Shown here: piece after piece, positions 23,815 through 32,489 of the stretch | Numbering within the stretch: the first letter of the stretch is position 1 | How the letters are laid out: each line of letters opens with the position of its first letter | Source of the DNA: JAQXGO01 sp045592445 | GTDB lineage: Bacteria > Bacillota > Clostridia > UMGS1883 > UMGS1540 | DNA length: 59,429 bases | Assembly: GCA_045592445.1 (NCBI GenBank) | Contig: JAZNUV010000004.1 | Coordinates: 1-59,429 of the forward strand | Direction: 5' to 3' | Made by a program: the position numbers and the translations under genes | The notes under the pieces: generated by a model | Told to the model about the DNA's origin: nothing | Database searches by the model: none | What the model saw: only the letters and a program-made list of their open reading frames with translations

Positions 23815-24751
23815 TTTGCTCCACCCGTTCCACTGTTACATTTTTTTCATCCTGCAAAAGCTCTTCAAATGCAGGTATATCTGTCCCTGTTGTGCGAATT
23901 TTTGCCGTTGCAAACGAAGCAGCATGTCGAAGCGCGCTTTCTTCGTCATTAAAACGCGACTTCCCGTACAGATAGCCGCATAAAAAACTATCCCCCGCGC
24001 CCACGGTACTTGCAACTGCCGCATGAAGCGGATACACGCGGAAAACGCCGCTTTGTGTCGCCGCGACCGCGCCGTTGCCACCAAGACTTAAAAGTACAGT
24101 CTCCACGCCTTTGTTTTGTATTGTAACTGCCGCCTCGACCGCATCATGTACAGACTTAATCTTTCGTCCCAAAAGGCACTCCGCCTCTTTTTGATTCGGC
24201 TTTATTATTTGTGGTTTTGCTTCTATGCCGTGCCGAAGGGCATCCCCGTCTGCATCCAGCACTGCCACGGCACCTTTCTTTTTCACAATATCAATCAGCG
24301 TCTTATAAATGTCCGCGCCGAGTGCAGGATGAAAACTTCCACCCATATACACAACGTCGCTCTTTATTGCCATATCTGTAACTTTTTTATATAATGCCTG
24401 CAATGCCTTCTGCGAGACCTCGGGACCCGTTTCATTAAGGTCGGTATACGTTTGCCTTTCCGTATCAATAATTTTGATATTGACACGGGTTTCACCTTCT
24501 GTATAAACAAAATCTGTCGTAACACCGCACTCTTTTAAAAATTTTCCAATTGTCTGTCCGTTGTAGCCGCTTAAAAATCCCGTTGCCATGCAACTGATGC
24601 CGCATCTTGCAGCCAACGCCGCCACGTTTACGCCCTTCCCACCCATATTCGTTTTTACAAAATCTGTACGATTTACGGTATCAATCATAAATCCGTTTAC
24701 ATAGTACGTTTTGTCAATAGCGGGATTTAGCGTAACGGTTGACAAAATCAT
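23801..24751 (-). CDS. fruK: 1-phosphofructokinase-type PfkB kinase
   Basis: A 316-residue PfkB kinase of the hexose-phosphate kinase group. It begins MILSTVTLNPAIDKTYYV, as 1-phosphofructokinase and tagatose-6-phosphate kinase do, has NMGGKGVNVAALAARCG near 35 and the catalytic STVGAGDSFLCGYLYG near 245. It probably makes fructose-1,6-bisphosphate from fructose-1-phosphate. No fructose PTS or fruR is adjacent, so the fruK name is by similarity. Its ATG overlaps the proS stop (ATGA). Confidence 0.82.
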   Translation of the reverse strand: MILSTVTLNPAIDKTYYVNGFMIDTVNRTDFVKTNMGGKGVNVAALAARCGISCMATGFLSGYNGQTIGKFLKECGVTTDFVYTEGETRVNIKIIDTERQTYTDLNETGPEVSQKALQALYKKVTDMAIKSDVVYMGGSFHPALGADIYKTLIDIVKKKGAVAVLDADGDALRHGIEAKPQIIKPNQKEAECLLGRKIKSVHDAVEAAVTIQNKGVETVLLSLGGNGAVAATQSGVFRVYPLHAAVASTVGAGDSFLCGYLYGKSRFNDEESALRHAASFATAKIRTTGTDIPAFEELLQDEKNVTVERVEQIGCI

Positions 24752-26457
24752 TTTTTTGCCTCCTCTAAAAGCCGAAGTACTTCTTTTTCTGCCATATCAG
24801 ACGACATTTCCTGATATGTTGCTTCCTTGCGACATTTAAATTCCACAATATCCTCTGCAGCTTTCTTTCCAACCGTGATACGGACAGGGATACCGATCAG
24901 GTCAGCATCCTTAAATTTAACACCGGGGCGTTCATCTCTATCATCCAAAAGTGTTGTTACACCGTTTTTCTGCAATTGATCATAGAGAGTTTCTGCCAGC
25001 TGCATCTGCGTTTTGTCTCCCGTATTAACAACGACAATTTCCACCTTGTAAGGCGCAATTTCCATCGGCCATACTATGCCGTTTTCATCATTGTTCTGTT
25101 CAATCACCGCAGCAATACAACGATTGATGCCAATACCATAGCATCCCATAATAACAGGCTTTTCCTCGCCGTTTTCATCCGGGAATGTCAGCGAAAGCGC
25201 ATTCGAATATTTTGTACCAAGCTTAAAAATATGACCAATTTCGATACCGTGTGCAGTCTTAATAGACTTACCGCATTTGGGGCAGATATCTCCGTCCGCA
25301 ACGGTGCGCAAATCCGCTATTGCTGTTGGTGTAAAATCGCGACCCGGTTCTACATTTATAAAATGATAACCTGTTTCATTTGCACCAACTACCATACTTT
25401 TCATTTCCATAACCTCAAGGTCAGCATACACAGGAATGGAAAGACCAACAGGACCCGCAAAGCCTACCTCTGCCTTTGTAATTTCACGCACAAAAAATGG
25501 TTCAGCAAGCTCTACTTCTTCGCTTGCGCCCAGTAGATTCTGTAATTTCACGGGATTGACTTCTCTATCCCCGCGCACCATAACTGCCACATAGCTTTCC
25601 CCAACCTTATAAATCAAGGTTTTAGCAAAACGATAGGCTTCTACTCCTAAAAATTTTGTCAGTTCATCAATGGTATGCACATCAGGCGTTTCCATCTTTT
25701 CCATTGCGGCGCCCGTTTCGGGATACGTCTTTTTTTCGGGCATGCATGTTGCCTTTTCTTCGTTTGCAGCATAACCGCAAGCTTCACAATATGCAATCAC
25801 ATCTTCGCCGACTTCGGATTTGACCATAAATTCCTGTGAGCCCGAGCCGCCCATAGCTCCCGAATCGGCATCTACTACAATATAATCGAGTCCCAACCTG
25901 TCAAAAATAGCACAATAGGCTTTATACATTGCCTTATAGGATATGTCAAGACCTTCTTCCGTAAGGTCAAAGCTATATGCATCCTTCATCACAAATTCGC
26001 GGCTGCGCATAACACCAAAGCGCGGGCGACGTTCGTCACGATACTTCGTTTGTATCTGATACAGTGTAAGCGGCAGCTGCCGATAAGAATGTACTGTGTT
26101 TTTAACAGTGTCCGTAAAAATTTCCTCATGCGTCGGCCCCAGGCAGAAATCGCGTTCGTTTCTGTCCTTCAAACGGAACATGCTCTCTCCGAAAACATCC
26201 CATCTGCCCGTTTTCATATATGCTTCAGCGGGCAAAAGTGCACTCATCAAAAGTTCCTGTGCACCTGCCTTATCCATTTCCTCCCGCACAATCTGCTCCA
26301 CATTCTGCAATGTACGCAGCCCGAGCGGCAAATAGGAATATACACCTGCCGCAAGCTTGCGAATCATAGCGGCACGGAGCATTAAACGATGGCTTGCAAT
26401 CTCCGCCTCTGCCGGTACCTCACGCAAAGTCGGCATTAACATTTTCGATACTCTCAT
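24748..26457 (-). CDS. proS: Prolyl-tRNA synthetase (bacterial type)
   Basis: A 569-residue class II aminoacyl-tRNA synthetase. Motif 2 reads KYRDERRPRFGVMRSREFVMKDAYSF and motif 3 lies in GCYGIGINRCIAAV. The long middle part (~225-405) is the editing/insertion domain of bacterial ProRS, which removes mischarged alanine. The C-terminal anticodon domain includes LLDDRDERPGVKFKDADLIG. It is the second gene after purB, 38 bp away, and overlaps fruK by 4 bp. Confidence 0.96.
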   Translation of the reverse strand: MRVSKMLMPTLREVPAEAEIASHRLMLRAAMIRKLAAGVYSYLPLGLRTLQNVEQIVREEMDKAGAQELLMSALLPAEAYMKTGRWDVFGESMFRLKDRNERDFCLGPTHEEIFTDTVKNTVHSYRQLPLTLYQIQTKYRDERRPRFGVMRSREFVMKDAYSFDLTEEGLDISYKAMYKAYCAIFDRLGLDYIVVDADSGAMGGSGSQEFMVKSEVGEDVIAYCEACGYAANEEKATCMPEKKTYPETGAAMEKMETPDVHTIDELTKFLGVEAYRFAKTLIYKVGESYVAVMVRGDREVNPVKLQNLLGASEEVELAEPFFVREITKAEVGFAGPVGLSIPVYADLEVMEMKSMVVGANETGYHFINVEPGRDFTPTAIADLRTVADGDICPKCGKSIKTAHGIEIGHIFKLGTKYSNALSLTFPDENGEEKPVIMGCYGIGINRCIAAVIEQNNDENGIVWPMEIAPYKVEIVVVNTGDKTQMQLAETLYDQLQKNGVTTLLDDRDERPGVKFKDADLIGIPVRITVGKKAAEDIVEFKCRKEATYQEMSSDMAEKEVLRLLEEAKK

Positions 26458-26495
26458 TTATAACCATTTCCTTCCTTTATCTTTGTTCCGCATTG

Positions 26496-27926
26496 TTAAA
26501 CAGTTATTTCTCCGCCCTTTACAATACTGTCTTGATTTTTCTCTAAAAGGGGCTTTATAATATCGCTTATATATGCTTCCGTTTGTTGCGGTGCGCAACC
26601 CACAAAATCAGACGGATTTAAAAGCGTTTGCAGTTCTGCCTGTCCAAGTCCAAACGCAGCATCCCCTGCAATGCGTTCCAAAAGGTCATTTTCTCCACCC
26701 TCAACCTTCACAACGCGTGCCGCTTCCATAGAATGTACGCGGATACGTTCATGCAATGTCTGCCTGTCACCACCACGTTTGACGGCATCCATCAATATGT
26801 TTTCCGTAGCCATAAACGGCAATTCACGCCGTATATGCTGTTCGATAATCTTCGGATATACCACAAGACCTTCTGCAATATTTTGATATAACATCAAAAT
26901 TGCGTCTGTTGCGAGAAAGCTCTCCGGCACAGAAAGGCGCTTATTCGCAGAATCGTCAAGCGTTCTTTCAAACCATTGTGTTGCTGCAGTCATAGCCGGA
27001 TTTTGTGCCGTAGCCATGACATATCTTGCAAGCGAGGATATCCGTTCACTCCGCATAGGATTACGTTTATATGCCATTGCAGAAGAACCAATCTGGCTTT
27101 TTTCAAACGGCTCTTCCACCTCTTTGAGGTGTTGCAAAAGACGAATATCATGACTGAATTTGCTTGCGCTTTGTGCAATGCCGCTTAAAATATTTAAAAA
27201 CTGACTGTCGAGCTTACGTGAATATGTTTGCCCCGAAACGGGAAAAACAGCTTGAAAACCCATTTTCATCGCTATGCGACTGTCGAGTTCCTTAACCTTC
27301 TCATAATCACCGCCAAAAAGCTCCAAAAAGCTTGCCTGCGTGCCCGTTGTACCCTTTGAGCCCAGCAATTTGGCGCGTTTCACCTGCTCGTCTATCGCTT
27401 CCAAATCCATGGATAGCTCTTGTATCCAAAGACAGGCGCGCTTGCCGACCGTTGTAAGCTGTGCCGGTTGAAAATGCGTAAAGCCCAAAGTCGGCATATC
27501 TTTGTACGCCATCGCAAAATCTGCCAATGCCTTTATTGTACTGACAACCTTTTGCCGTATGACGCCAAGTGCTTCGTACATCAACAAAATATCGGTATTA
27601 TCACCCACATAGCAGGATGTTGCGCCGAGGTGAATAATCGGGCGAGCCGTCGGGCACTGTTCCCCAAACGCATGCACATGCGCCATTACATCGTGCCGGA
27701 CCTTCGCTTCCTGCACACGGGCTACCTCATAATTGATTGTATCTTGTGCTGCACGCATTTCATCAATCTGTTCTTCTGTTATCGGAAGACCGAGTTCCTT
27801 TTCCGTCTCTGCCAGTGCAATCCATAATTTTCGCCAGGTTCTGAATTTTTTGTTCGGCGAAAAAATCGCCTGCATTTCACGGCTTGCATAGCGTGCGCCC
27901 AGTGGATTTTCATATGTATCGTGCAT
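26496..27926 (-). CDS. purB: Adenylosuccinate lyase
   Basis: A 476-residue member of the fumarase/aspartase superfamily. The signature loop reads SSAMAYKRNPMRSER (~283-297) and the His-containing region HPTxxxH-type is seen as GFTHFQPAQ near 158. It splits SAICAR to AICAR and adenylosuccinate to AMP in purine synthesis. AAGGAA lies 7 bp before the ATG. It heads the purB-proS-fruK-ORF-pfkB operon behind a good promoter. No purine riboswitch or PurBox was seen in the short leader. Confidence 0.95.
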   Translation of the reverse strand: MHDTYENPLGARYASREMQAIFSPNKKFRTWRKLWIALAETEKELGLPITEEQIDEMRAAQDTINYEVARVQEAKVRHDVMAHVHAFGEQCPTARPIIHLGATSCYVGDNTDILLMYEALGVIRQKVVSTIKALADFAMAYKDMPTLGFTHFQPAQLTTVGKRACLWIQELSMDLEAIDEQVKRAKLLGSKGTTGTQASFLELFGGDYEKVKELDSRIAMKMGFQAVFPVSGQTYSRKLDSQFLNILSGIAQSASKFSHDIRLLQHLKEVEEPFEKSQIGSSAMAYKRNPMRSERISSLARYVMATAQNPAMTAATQWFERTLDDSANKRLSVPESFLATDAILMLYQNIAEGLVVYPKIIEQHIRRELPFMATENILMDAVKRGGDRQTLHERIRVHSMEAARVVKVEGGENDLLERIAGDAAFGLGQAELQTLLNPSDFVGCAPQQTEAYISDIIKPLLEKNQDSIVKGGEITV

Positions 27927-27980
27927 CCAATTCTTCCTTTCTCTTTGCCGATGTAAGCATTATAAAAAATATATGCAATT

Positions 27981-28009
27981 ATTATAGCATATTTTCCGAT
28001 ATAAGGCAA
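27981..28009 (-). promoter_or_regulatory. Promoter of the purB operon
   Basis: On the minus strand, TTGCCT (28004-28009), 17 bp, TATAAT (27981-27986). The start site would lie about 45 bp before the purB ATG. Confidence 0.82.
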
Positions 28010-28046
28010 GTAAAATTACAAGATTTCTCTTTTTCTAAAATTCGCC

Positions 28047-28074
28047 GGCGTGCTGATGCCTGCATCAACACGCC
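28047..28074 (-). terminator. Hairpin after gerW
   Basis: On the minus strand, GGCGTG and CACGCC outer arms and TGATGC/GCATCA inner arms form a strong hairpin 10 bp past the gerW stop. Only AATTTT follows, so it is a weak or Rho-independent-like terminator. Confidence 0.6.
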
Positions 28075-28084
28075 GCCTTTATGC

Positions 28085-28465
28085 TTATTCTTCTTCCTTT
28101 TTCTTTTTCATGTAACCTGCGAGCTTTTCAATGGCAACAGGAATGTAATCTACCAGTTTGTCAGGGCCGCTTTTTTCTATCGGTAAAAGCTGCACCTCGC
28201 CACCGCTTACGACCAAAAATCCGACTGGGTTTATGGATACGCCGCCTCCCGTGCCTCCACCAAAGGATGAATTTTGACCATCTGTCGTTTTCACCTTGGC
28301 GCCAAATTCCGTGCCGCCTGCCCCAAAACCGAAACTTACGCGTGAAATCGGAATCAACACAGTTCCGTCAGACGTTTCTACGGGTTCCCCGATAATTGTG
28401 TTTACGTCTACCATCTCTTTAATGCTGTTCATTGCTGTTGCAACCAGTTCTGCGATTGGTGTCAT
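28085..28465 (-). CDS. gerW: GerW/YtfJ family sporulation protein
   Basis: A 126-residue member of the GerW (YtfJ) family. It has the family core GTVLIPISRVSFGFGAGG, then GGGTGGGVSINPVGFLVV and a Lys-rich tail. In Bacillus subtilis GerW is made during sporulation and needed for normal L-alanine germination. Here it is the last gene of the lysA-scpAB operon and overlaps the DUF2953 gene by 4 bp, as ytfI-ytfJ do in Bacillus. The biochemical role is not known. Confidence 0.9.
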   Translation of the reverse strand: MTPIAELVATAMNSIKEMVDVNTIIGEPVETSDGTVLIPISRVSFGFGAGGTEFGAKVKTTDGQNSSFGGGTGGGVSINPVGFLVVSGGEVQLLPIEKSGPDKLVDYIPVAIEKLAGYMKKKKEEE

Positions 28466-29007
28466 TTTGCATCTTCCTTTCGTATTTTAATTATAAGACC
28501 GAATAAATGCCAGATTCGCAATGAAAAAGTACCTTTAAATTCTATATCAAAACCCATGCCGTTATACACAGGTTCAATAGATATTGCTTGTTTTTTGAGA
28601 ATAAACTGCCTGTCCATCATGCCTAAGAGCTGATACAAAAATGCATATGCTGCACCAACAGCAATGCCTGTATCCGCCGCGTCGCCCATTCCCATACGAA
28701 TCGCAACAGAAAAGAAATTGACTGTTAGTTTCTTTTTCAGATAACAAGCCGCATCATATACGCGCTGAAACATTTTTTTAACATCATGAAATGTCACCTT
28801 ATTTTGTTTGGGTGCACATGTTTCTTCCTCGTTCTTCGTTTTTTTTCGAAATGCACGCGTTATTGGAATTCGGATTCCGAATATCCCCACCGTAACGGAT
28901 TCCTTTTTTTCCGTTCCGATATATCGAAATTCGATTGCCACACGAACATGTGTGCACAGAAGCAAAATCAAAAAAAGTAGGACTGCCGCTACAATCAGAC
29001 CAACCAT
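28462..29007 (-). CDS. DUF2953 membrane-anchored protein (YtfI-like)
   Basis: A 181-residue protein with one N-terminal membrane helix (~3-22) followed by a beta-rich segment (RVAIEFRYIG, SVTVGIFGIRIPI), a basic linker and a short hydrophobic C-terminal part. This is the DUF2953 layout found next to gerW/ytfJ in spore formers. The function is unknown; the coupled position with gerW suggests a shared sporulation role. Confidence 0.8.
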   Translation of the reverse strand: MVGLIVAAVLLFLILLLCTHVRVAIEFRYIGTEKKESVTVGIFGIRIPITRAFRKKTKNEEETCAPKQNKVTFHDVKKMFQRVYDAACYLKKKLTVNFFSVAIRMGMGDAADTGIAVGAAYAFLYQLLGMMDRQFILKKQAISIEPVYNGMGFDIEFKGTFSLRIWHLFGLIIKIRKEDAK

Positions 29008-29055
29008 ATTTTCTCCTTCTTATTTTGCGCGTAGTATGTGTAAAATCAAGGTTTT

Positions 29056-29577
29056 TTATACATTTTCCTCTTCAGAAGACATGTCCACCCTGGGCAAGGC
29101 ATCAATAGATGAAAGGCCAAAACACCGTAGAAATTCCTCTGTTGTACCATACAAAATCGGTCTCCCCGGTGCTTCAAGCCTACCCGTTTCTTCAATCAGG
29201 CCGCGTTCTATCAGCTTTGAAACGGAATAATCACTATCCACACCACGTATCATCTCTATTCGGCTTTTTGTAATCGGTTGATGATAGGCAATTACGGAAA
29301 GTGTCTCTAATGCAGATACGCTAAGACCGCGTTTTCGCTTCGGCTCCGTCACTGCACGTACTGCATCTGCATATGTTTCACGCGAACACATTTGAAACGC
29401 ATCGCCGATCTCTATAATTTTAATCCCACGTTCTTCCGCGTCATACTTTGCTGCTAATGCCAGGACAGTTTCTCTCGCAGCGGCAATGTCAATTGAAAGT
29501 GCCGCACTCATTTCCGCCACCGTGACGGACTCCCCTGCCCCGAACAGGACTGCCTCCGCCATGCATTGCTTGTCCAT
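29056..29577 (-). CDS. scpB: Segregation and condensation protein B
   Basis: A 173-residue ScpB with two winged-helix domains. The hallmark block LSALETLSVIAYHQPITKSRIE MIRG type sequence lies at ~88-113. ScpB dimers bind the ScpA kleisin and the SMC heads to condense and segregate the chromosome. Its ATG overlaps the scpA stop by one base (TAATG). No smc gene is in the window. Confidence 0.95.
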   Translation of the reverse strand: MDKQCMAEAVLFGAGESVTVAEMSAALSIDIAAARETVLALAAKYDAEERGIKIIEIGDAFQMCSRETYADAVRAVTEPKRKRGLSVSALETLSVIAYHQPITKSRIEMIRGVDSDYSVSKLIERGLIEETGRLEAPGRPILYGTTEEFLRCFGLSSIDALPRVDMSSEEENV

Positions 29578-30290
29578 TATTCTTCGCCTCCAATGAGGAA
29601 AATCTCCTCATTTTGCTCCTCAATCAATAGTTTTCCACGACTTACAAGGTGCAAAACCGCTAAAAAAGTGGCTATTACCTCGTTTTTATATCGCATACCC
29701 TCAAATATTTCAGAAAACACACATCTTCTCTTTTTCCGAAACATACGACTTACGTATTGAATTTGTTCCCCTAGCGAAACGTGCGGCACATGTACAATCT
29801 CACGAAAAGCCGTAATGGGCGGAGGTGCATTATCCTCGAGTCTTGCACACACGCGCAAAAATGCATTGTATAGTGTTTCTATCGGCATTTGGGCGTTTTC
29901 TAACGGTACCTTTGAAAGTGCCTCAGGTGTCTTGAAGTAATTATCTATGGTTGCGAATTGCATCGTATCAAGCTTTTCCGCCACCATCTTGATCTCACGG
30001 TAAAGACGCAAGCGTTCCGCAAGTTCCTCCCGCGGGTCCTCCTCCTCTTCAGCCTCGACCCTGGGCAAAAGCGAACGCGATTTTATATAGAGAAGGTGTG
30101 ATGCCATTGTCAAAAAATCACCTGTAACCTCCATATCCATTCTTTCCATCTCTTCGATATACGCGATATATTGTGCGGTAATCTCAGCAATTGGAATATC
30201 AGCAAGGTCAATTTTATGCTTTTGCACTAAATGTAAAAGCAAATCCAAGGGGCCTTCAAATATAGGCAATTTAAAAGAGGGAGTATCCAT
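29577..30290 (-). CDS. scpA: Segregation and condensation protein A (kleisin)
   Basis: A 237-residue kleisin starting MDTPSFKLPIFEGPLDLLLH, with DIPIAEITAQYIAYIE and LTMASHLLYIKSRSLLP in the N-terminal SMC-neck-binding part and a C-terminal winged helix (LAVLHLVSRGKLLIEQ-like). It bridges the SMC heads. The ATG at 30290 has GGGGTG 5 bp upstream; an alternative GTG at 30296 overlaps the stop of the protease gene. Confidence 0.95.
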   Translation of the reverse strand: MDTPSFKLPIFEGPLDLLLHLVQKHKIDLADIPIAEITAQYIAYIEEMERMDMEVTGDFLTMASHLLYIKSRSLLPRVEAEEEEDPREELAERLRLYREIKMVAEKLDTMQFATIDNYFKTPEALSKVPLENAQMPIETLYNAFLRVCARLEDNAPPPITAFREIVHVPHVSLGEQIQYVSRMFRKKRRCVFSEIFEGMRYKNEVIATFLAVLHLVSRGKLLIEEQNEEIFLIGGEE

Positions 30291-30292
30291 AT

Positions 30293-30949
30293 TCACACCC
30301 CGACGATCGCAGTTATAACGCGAAACAAACCCTTTACAACGTGCCCCGTCATAATCGAAAACGGTCTGTCCAATACGCCGAAAAAGAGTAAAATCATCAG
30401 TATAGGCATTGCAAATCGTTCATATTCCATAAGCTTGTAATACCATTTATTCGGTAGAAAATAAGCCAAAATCTTAGAACCATCCAATGGCGGAAAGGGA
30501 ATTAAATTAAAAATGCCGAGCCCCACATTCAGAAGCATAGCGCTCCATAAAAATTCATTAAAAAACAGGGAAATTGTGTTTGGTTCAATCCCACCTTGGA
30601 ATGCCATTTTATATAACACGCCATAGAAAACTGCAAACACAAAAGCCATTAAAAAATTTGAAACGGGCCCCGCAAGCCCAACAAGGCTCATCCCACCCTT
30701 TGGATTTTTAAAATACTGCGGGTTTACAGGCACGGGTGACGCCCACCCAAAGCCAAAAAGGACCATACAGATTGTACCCATAAGATCCATGTGGCGTATC
30801 GGATTCAGTGATAGTCTGCCGCTATATTTCGCCGTTTTATCACCTAACAGATACGCCGCATAACCGTGTGCACATTCATGGACTGAAATTGCCAAGAGCA
30901 CCGCAGGTATGCGCAGGATAATTTCTCTCAAGCTCGTTCCGAAAAGCAT
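30293..30949 (-). CDS. Site-2 protease family membrane metalloprotease (M50)
   Basis: A 218-residue membrane protein. The zinc motif HECAH (in LAISVHECAHGYAAYLLGD, ~20-38) and the second motif FPPLDGSKIL (~150) are those of family M50 site-2 proteases. About five membrane helices are visible. Small members of this kind are common in Firmicutes between lysA/ribosomal genes and scpA; the substrate is unknown. AGGTGAT precedes the ATG and the stop overlaps scpA. Confidence 0.88.
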   Translation of the reverse strand: MLFGTSLREIILRIPAVLLAISVHECAHGYAAYLLGDKTAKYSGRLSLNPIRHMDLMGTICMVLFGFGWASPVPVNPQYFKNPKGGMSLVGLAGPVSNFLMAFVFAVFYGVLYKMAFQGGIEPNTISLFFNEFLWSAMLLNVGLGIFNLIPFPPLDGSKILAYFLPNKWYYKLMEYERFAMPILMILLFFGVLDRPFSIMTGHVVKGLFRVITAIVGV

Positions 30950-30957
30950 CTTATCAC

Positions 30958-32241
30958 CTACACATCATTTCTTGCCACATCGGCATATGTTTCCCTTTTT
31001 ACAATTAGACGTGCCTCCCCATTCTCTGCCATTACAACCGCCGGACGTGGCAAACGGTTATAATTACTACTCATTGAATAGTTGTAGGCACCTGTGGAGA
31101 GTACGGCTAAAAGATCTCCGCGTCTTAGAGACGGAAGCATAATATCTTTTATTAAAATATCACCGGATTCACAACATTTGCCGCAAATGGTAACCTTTTC
31201 ACTACAAGGCTCCATCGGGCGAAGCGGCAGCACTGCATCATACTGTGCTTCATACATAATGTAACGCGGATTATCCGCCATACCGCCATCTACAGCGACA
31301 TATTTCCGAATGCCCGGTACATTCTTAACAGCACCGACCGTATAGAGTGTAGCACCCGCATCCCCCACAACGGAACGACCCGGTTCTACCAACAAAAACG
31401 GAATCGGTACATTATATTTTTTACAGGCAGCACATACTGCGTCTGCCGTTTCCTGCATGGCCTCTTTAATCGGGCGTGGTGTATCCGCCTCTGTATACCG
31501 AATACCGTAGCCGCCGCCTAAATTCAGTTCTTCAAGATAACGCCCCGTTTTATTGTATACCGCTTGCATTAGCTCGACCATAAGGTCTGCCGCCACCGTA
31601 AAAGGTGTACTTTCAAATATCTGTGAGCCGATATGGCAATGTATACCGACAAGATTTATCCCTTTCCATTCTTTTGTTAAAACGCGCAATGCATCTCCGT
31701 TTTTGAGGCTGACGCCAAACTTGGAGTCCTCCTGCCCTGTTTTTACAAAATCATGTGTATGTGCTTCAATTCCCGGCTTTATACGCAGTAAAATCTTTGC
31801 GGAAATCTCCCTTTCTGTCGCCATTTCTTCCAGAATTGAAAGTTCCTCCTCGCTATCCGCCACAATTCTGCCCACACCAGTTTCCACCGCGTACAAAAGT
31901 TCTGCCTCACTTTTATTGTTCCCATGAAAACAAATTTTTTCCGCAGGCATGCCTGCAGAAAGCGCAGTATAAAGCTCTCCGCCCGAAACAACATCGACAC
32001 CGAGACCTTCTTTTTGCGCAATTCTGTAAATCTCCTTTGCAGAAAATGCCTTGGATGCATATAAGGCAAGTCCGCCCGACGGCATCTGATCCATCACAGA
32101 TTTATAAGCACGCATGTTTTCTTTGATAATATCCGCATCCATAATATATAAGGGCGTACCGAACTCACTCGCCAACGCATCAAACGCCACGCCGCCGATT
32201 GTCAGTACACCCTGTGCATTCATACTCACCGTATCCGCCAT
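30958..32241 (-). CDS. lysA: Diaminopimelate decarboxylase
   Basis: A 427-residue fold-type III PLP decarboxylase making L-lysine from meso-diaminopimelate. The PLP lysine lies in ALYASKAFSAKEIYR (~60-74). Other motifs are HCHIGSQIFE near 200, GGGYGIRY near 245, EPGRSVVGDAG near 290 and CCESGDIL near 355. Length is normal. GGAGG lies 5 bp before the ATG. It heads the operon with the M50 protease, scpA, scpB, DUF2953 and gerW. Confidence 0.95.
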   Translation of the reverse strand: MADTVSMNAQGVLTIGGVAFDALASEFGTPLYIMDADIIKENMRAYKSVMDQMPSGGLALYASKAFSAKEIYRIAQKEGLGVDVVSGGELYTALSAGMPAEKICFHGNNKSEAELLYAVETGVGRIVADSEEELSILEEMATEREISAKILLRIKPGIEAHTHDFVKTGQEDSKFGVSLKNGDALRVLTKEWKGINLVGIHCHIGSQIFESTPFTVAADLMVELMQAVYNKTGRYLEELNLGGGYGIRYTEADTPRPIKEAMQETADAVCAACKKYNVPIPFLLVEPGRSVVGDAGATLYTVGAVKNVPGIRKYVAVDGGMADNPRYIMYEAQYDAVLPLRPMEPCSEKVTICGKCCESGDILIKDIMLPSLRRGDLLAVLSTGAYNYSMSSNYNRLPRPAVVMAENGEARLIVKRETYADVARNDV

Positions 32242-32270
32242 ACAAACCTCCGCCTTTTATCTTTTTATTT

Positions 32271-32299
32271 AGTATATCACAAAGGTTTGTATTTGTAAA
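32271..32299 (-). promoter_or_regulatory. Promoter of the lysA operon
   Basis: On the minus strand, TTTACA (32294-32299), 17 bp, TATACT (32271-32276), 29 bp upstream of the lysA ATG. No lysine riboswitch fits in the short leader. The -35 overlaps the end of the ORF56 region. Confidence 0.78.
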
Positions 32300-32302
32300 G
32301 CC

Positions 32303-32473
32303 TTATTTTTCTATAATTGTATCAATTATACTCCCCAATGTTCGAAAGGCTTTTCCCGCACCTTTCTTCATTGCGCGGCTTTGTTTATCCTTAATCGGGT
32401 CCGCTATCATGCCGATTGCCGCACCCATTACCATTCCTGATAAAAGGCCTGCCATAAAACACGTTTTGTTCAT
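32303..32473 (-). CDS. Small YtxH-like protein ORF56 downstream of sleB
   Basis: A 56-residue protein with GAGGTGA 7 bp before its ATG. It starts MNKTCFMAGLLSGMVMGAAI, a Gly-rich membrane helix like that of YtxH-domain proteins, then MIADPIKDKQSRAMKKGAGK and an amphipathic basic tail ending IIDTIIEK. It is probably a small inner-membrane protein. It begins 16 bp after sleB, in the place where many spore formers have ypeB, but it is far too short to be YpeB. The family is likely YtxH-like; function unknown. Confidence 0.7.
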   Translation of the reverse strand: MNKTCFMAGLLSGMVMGAAIGMIADPIKDKQSRAMKKGAGKAFRTLGSIIDTIIEK

Positions 32474-32489
32474 TCCGATTCACCTCACT

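Noticed and set aside
27927..28010. Purine riboswitch before purB
   Set aside because: The leader between promoter and ATG is about 45 bases, too short for a purine riboswitch with an expression platform.
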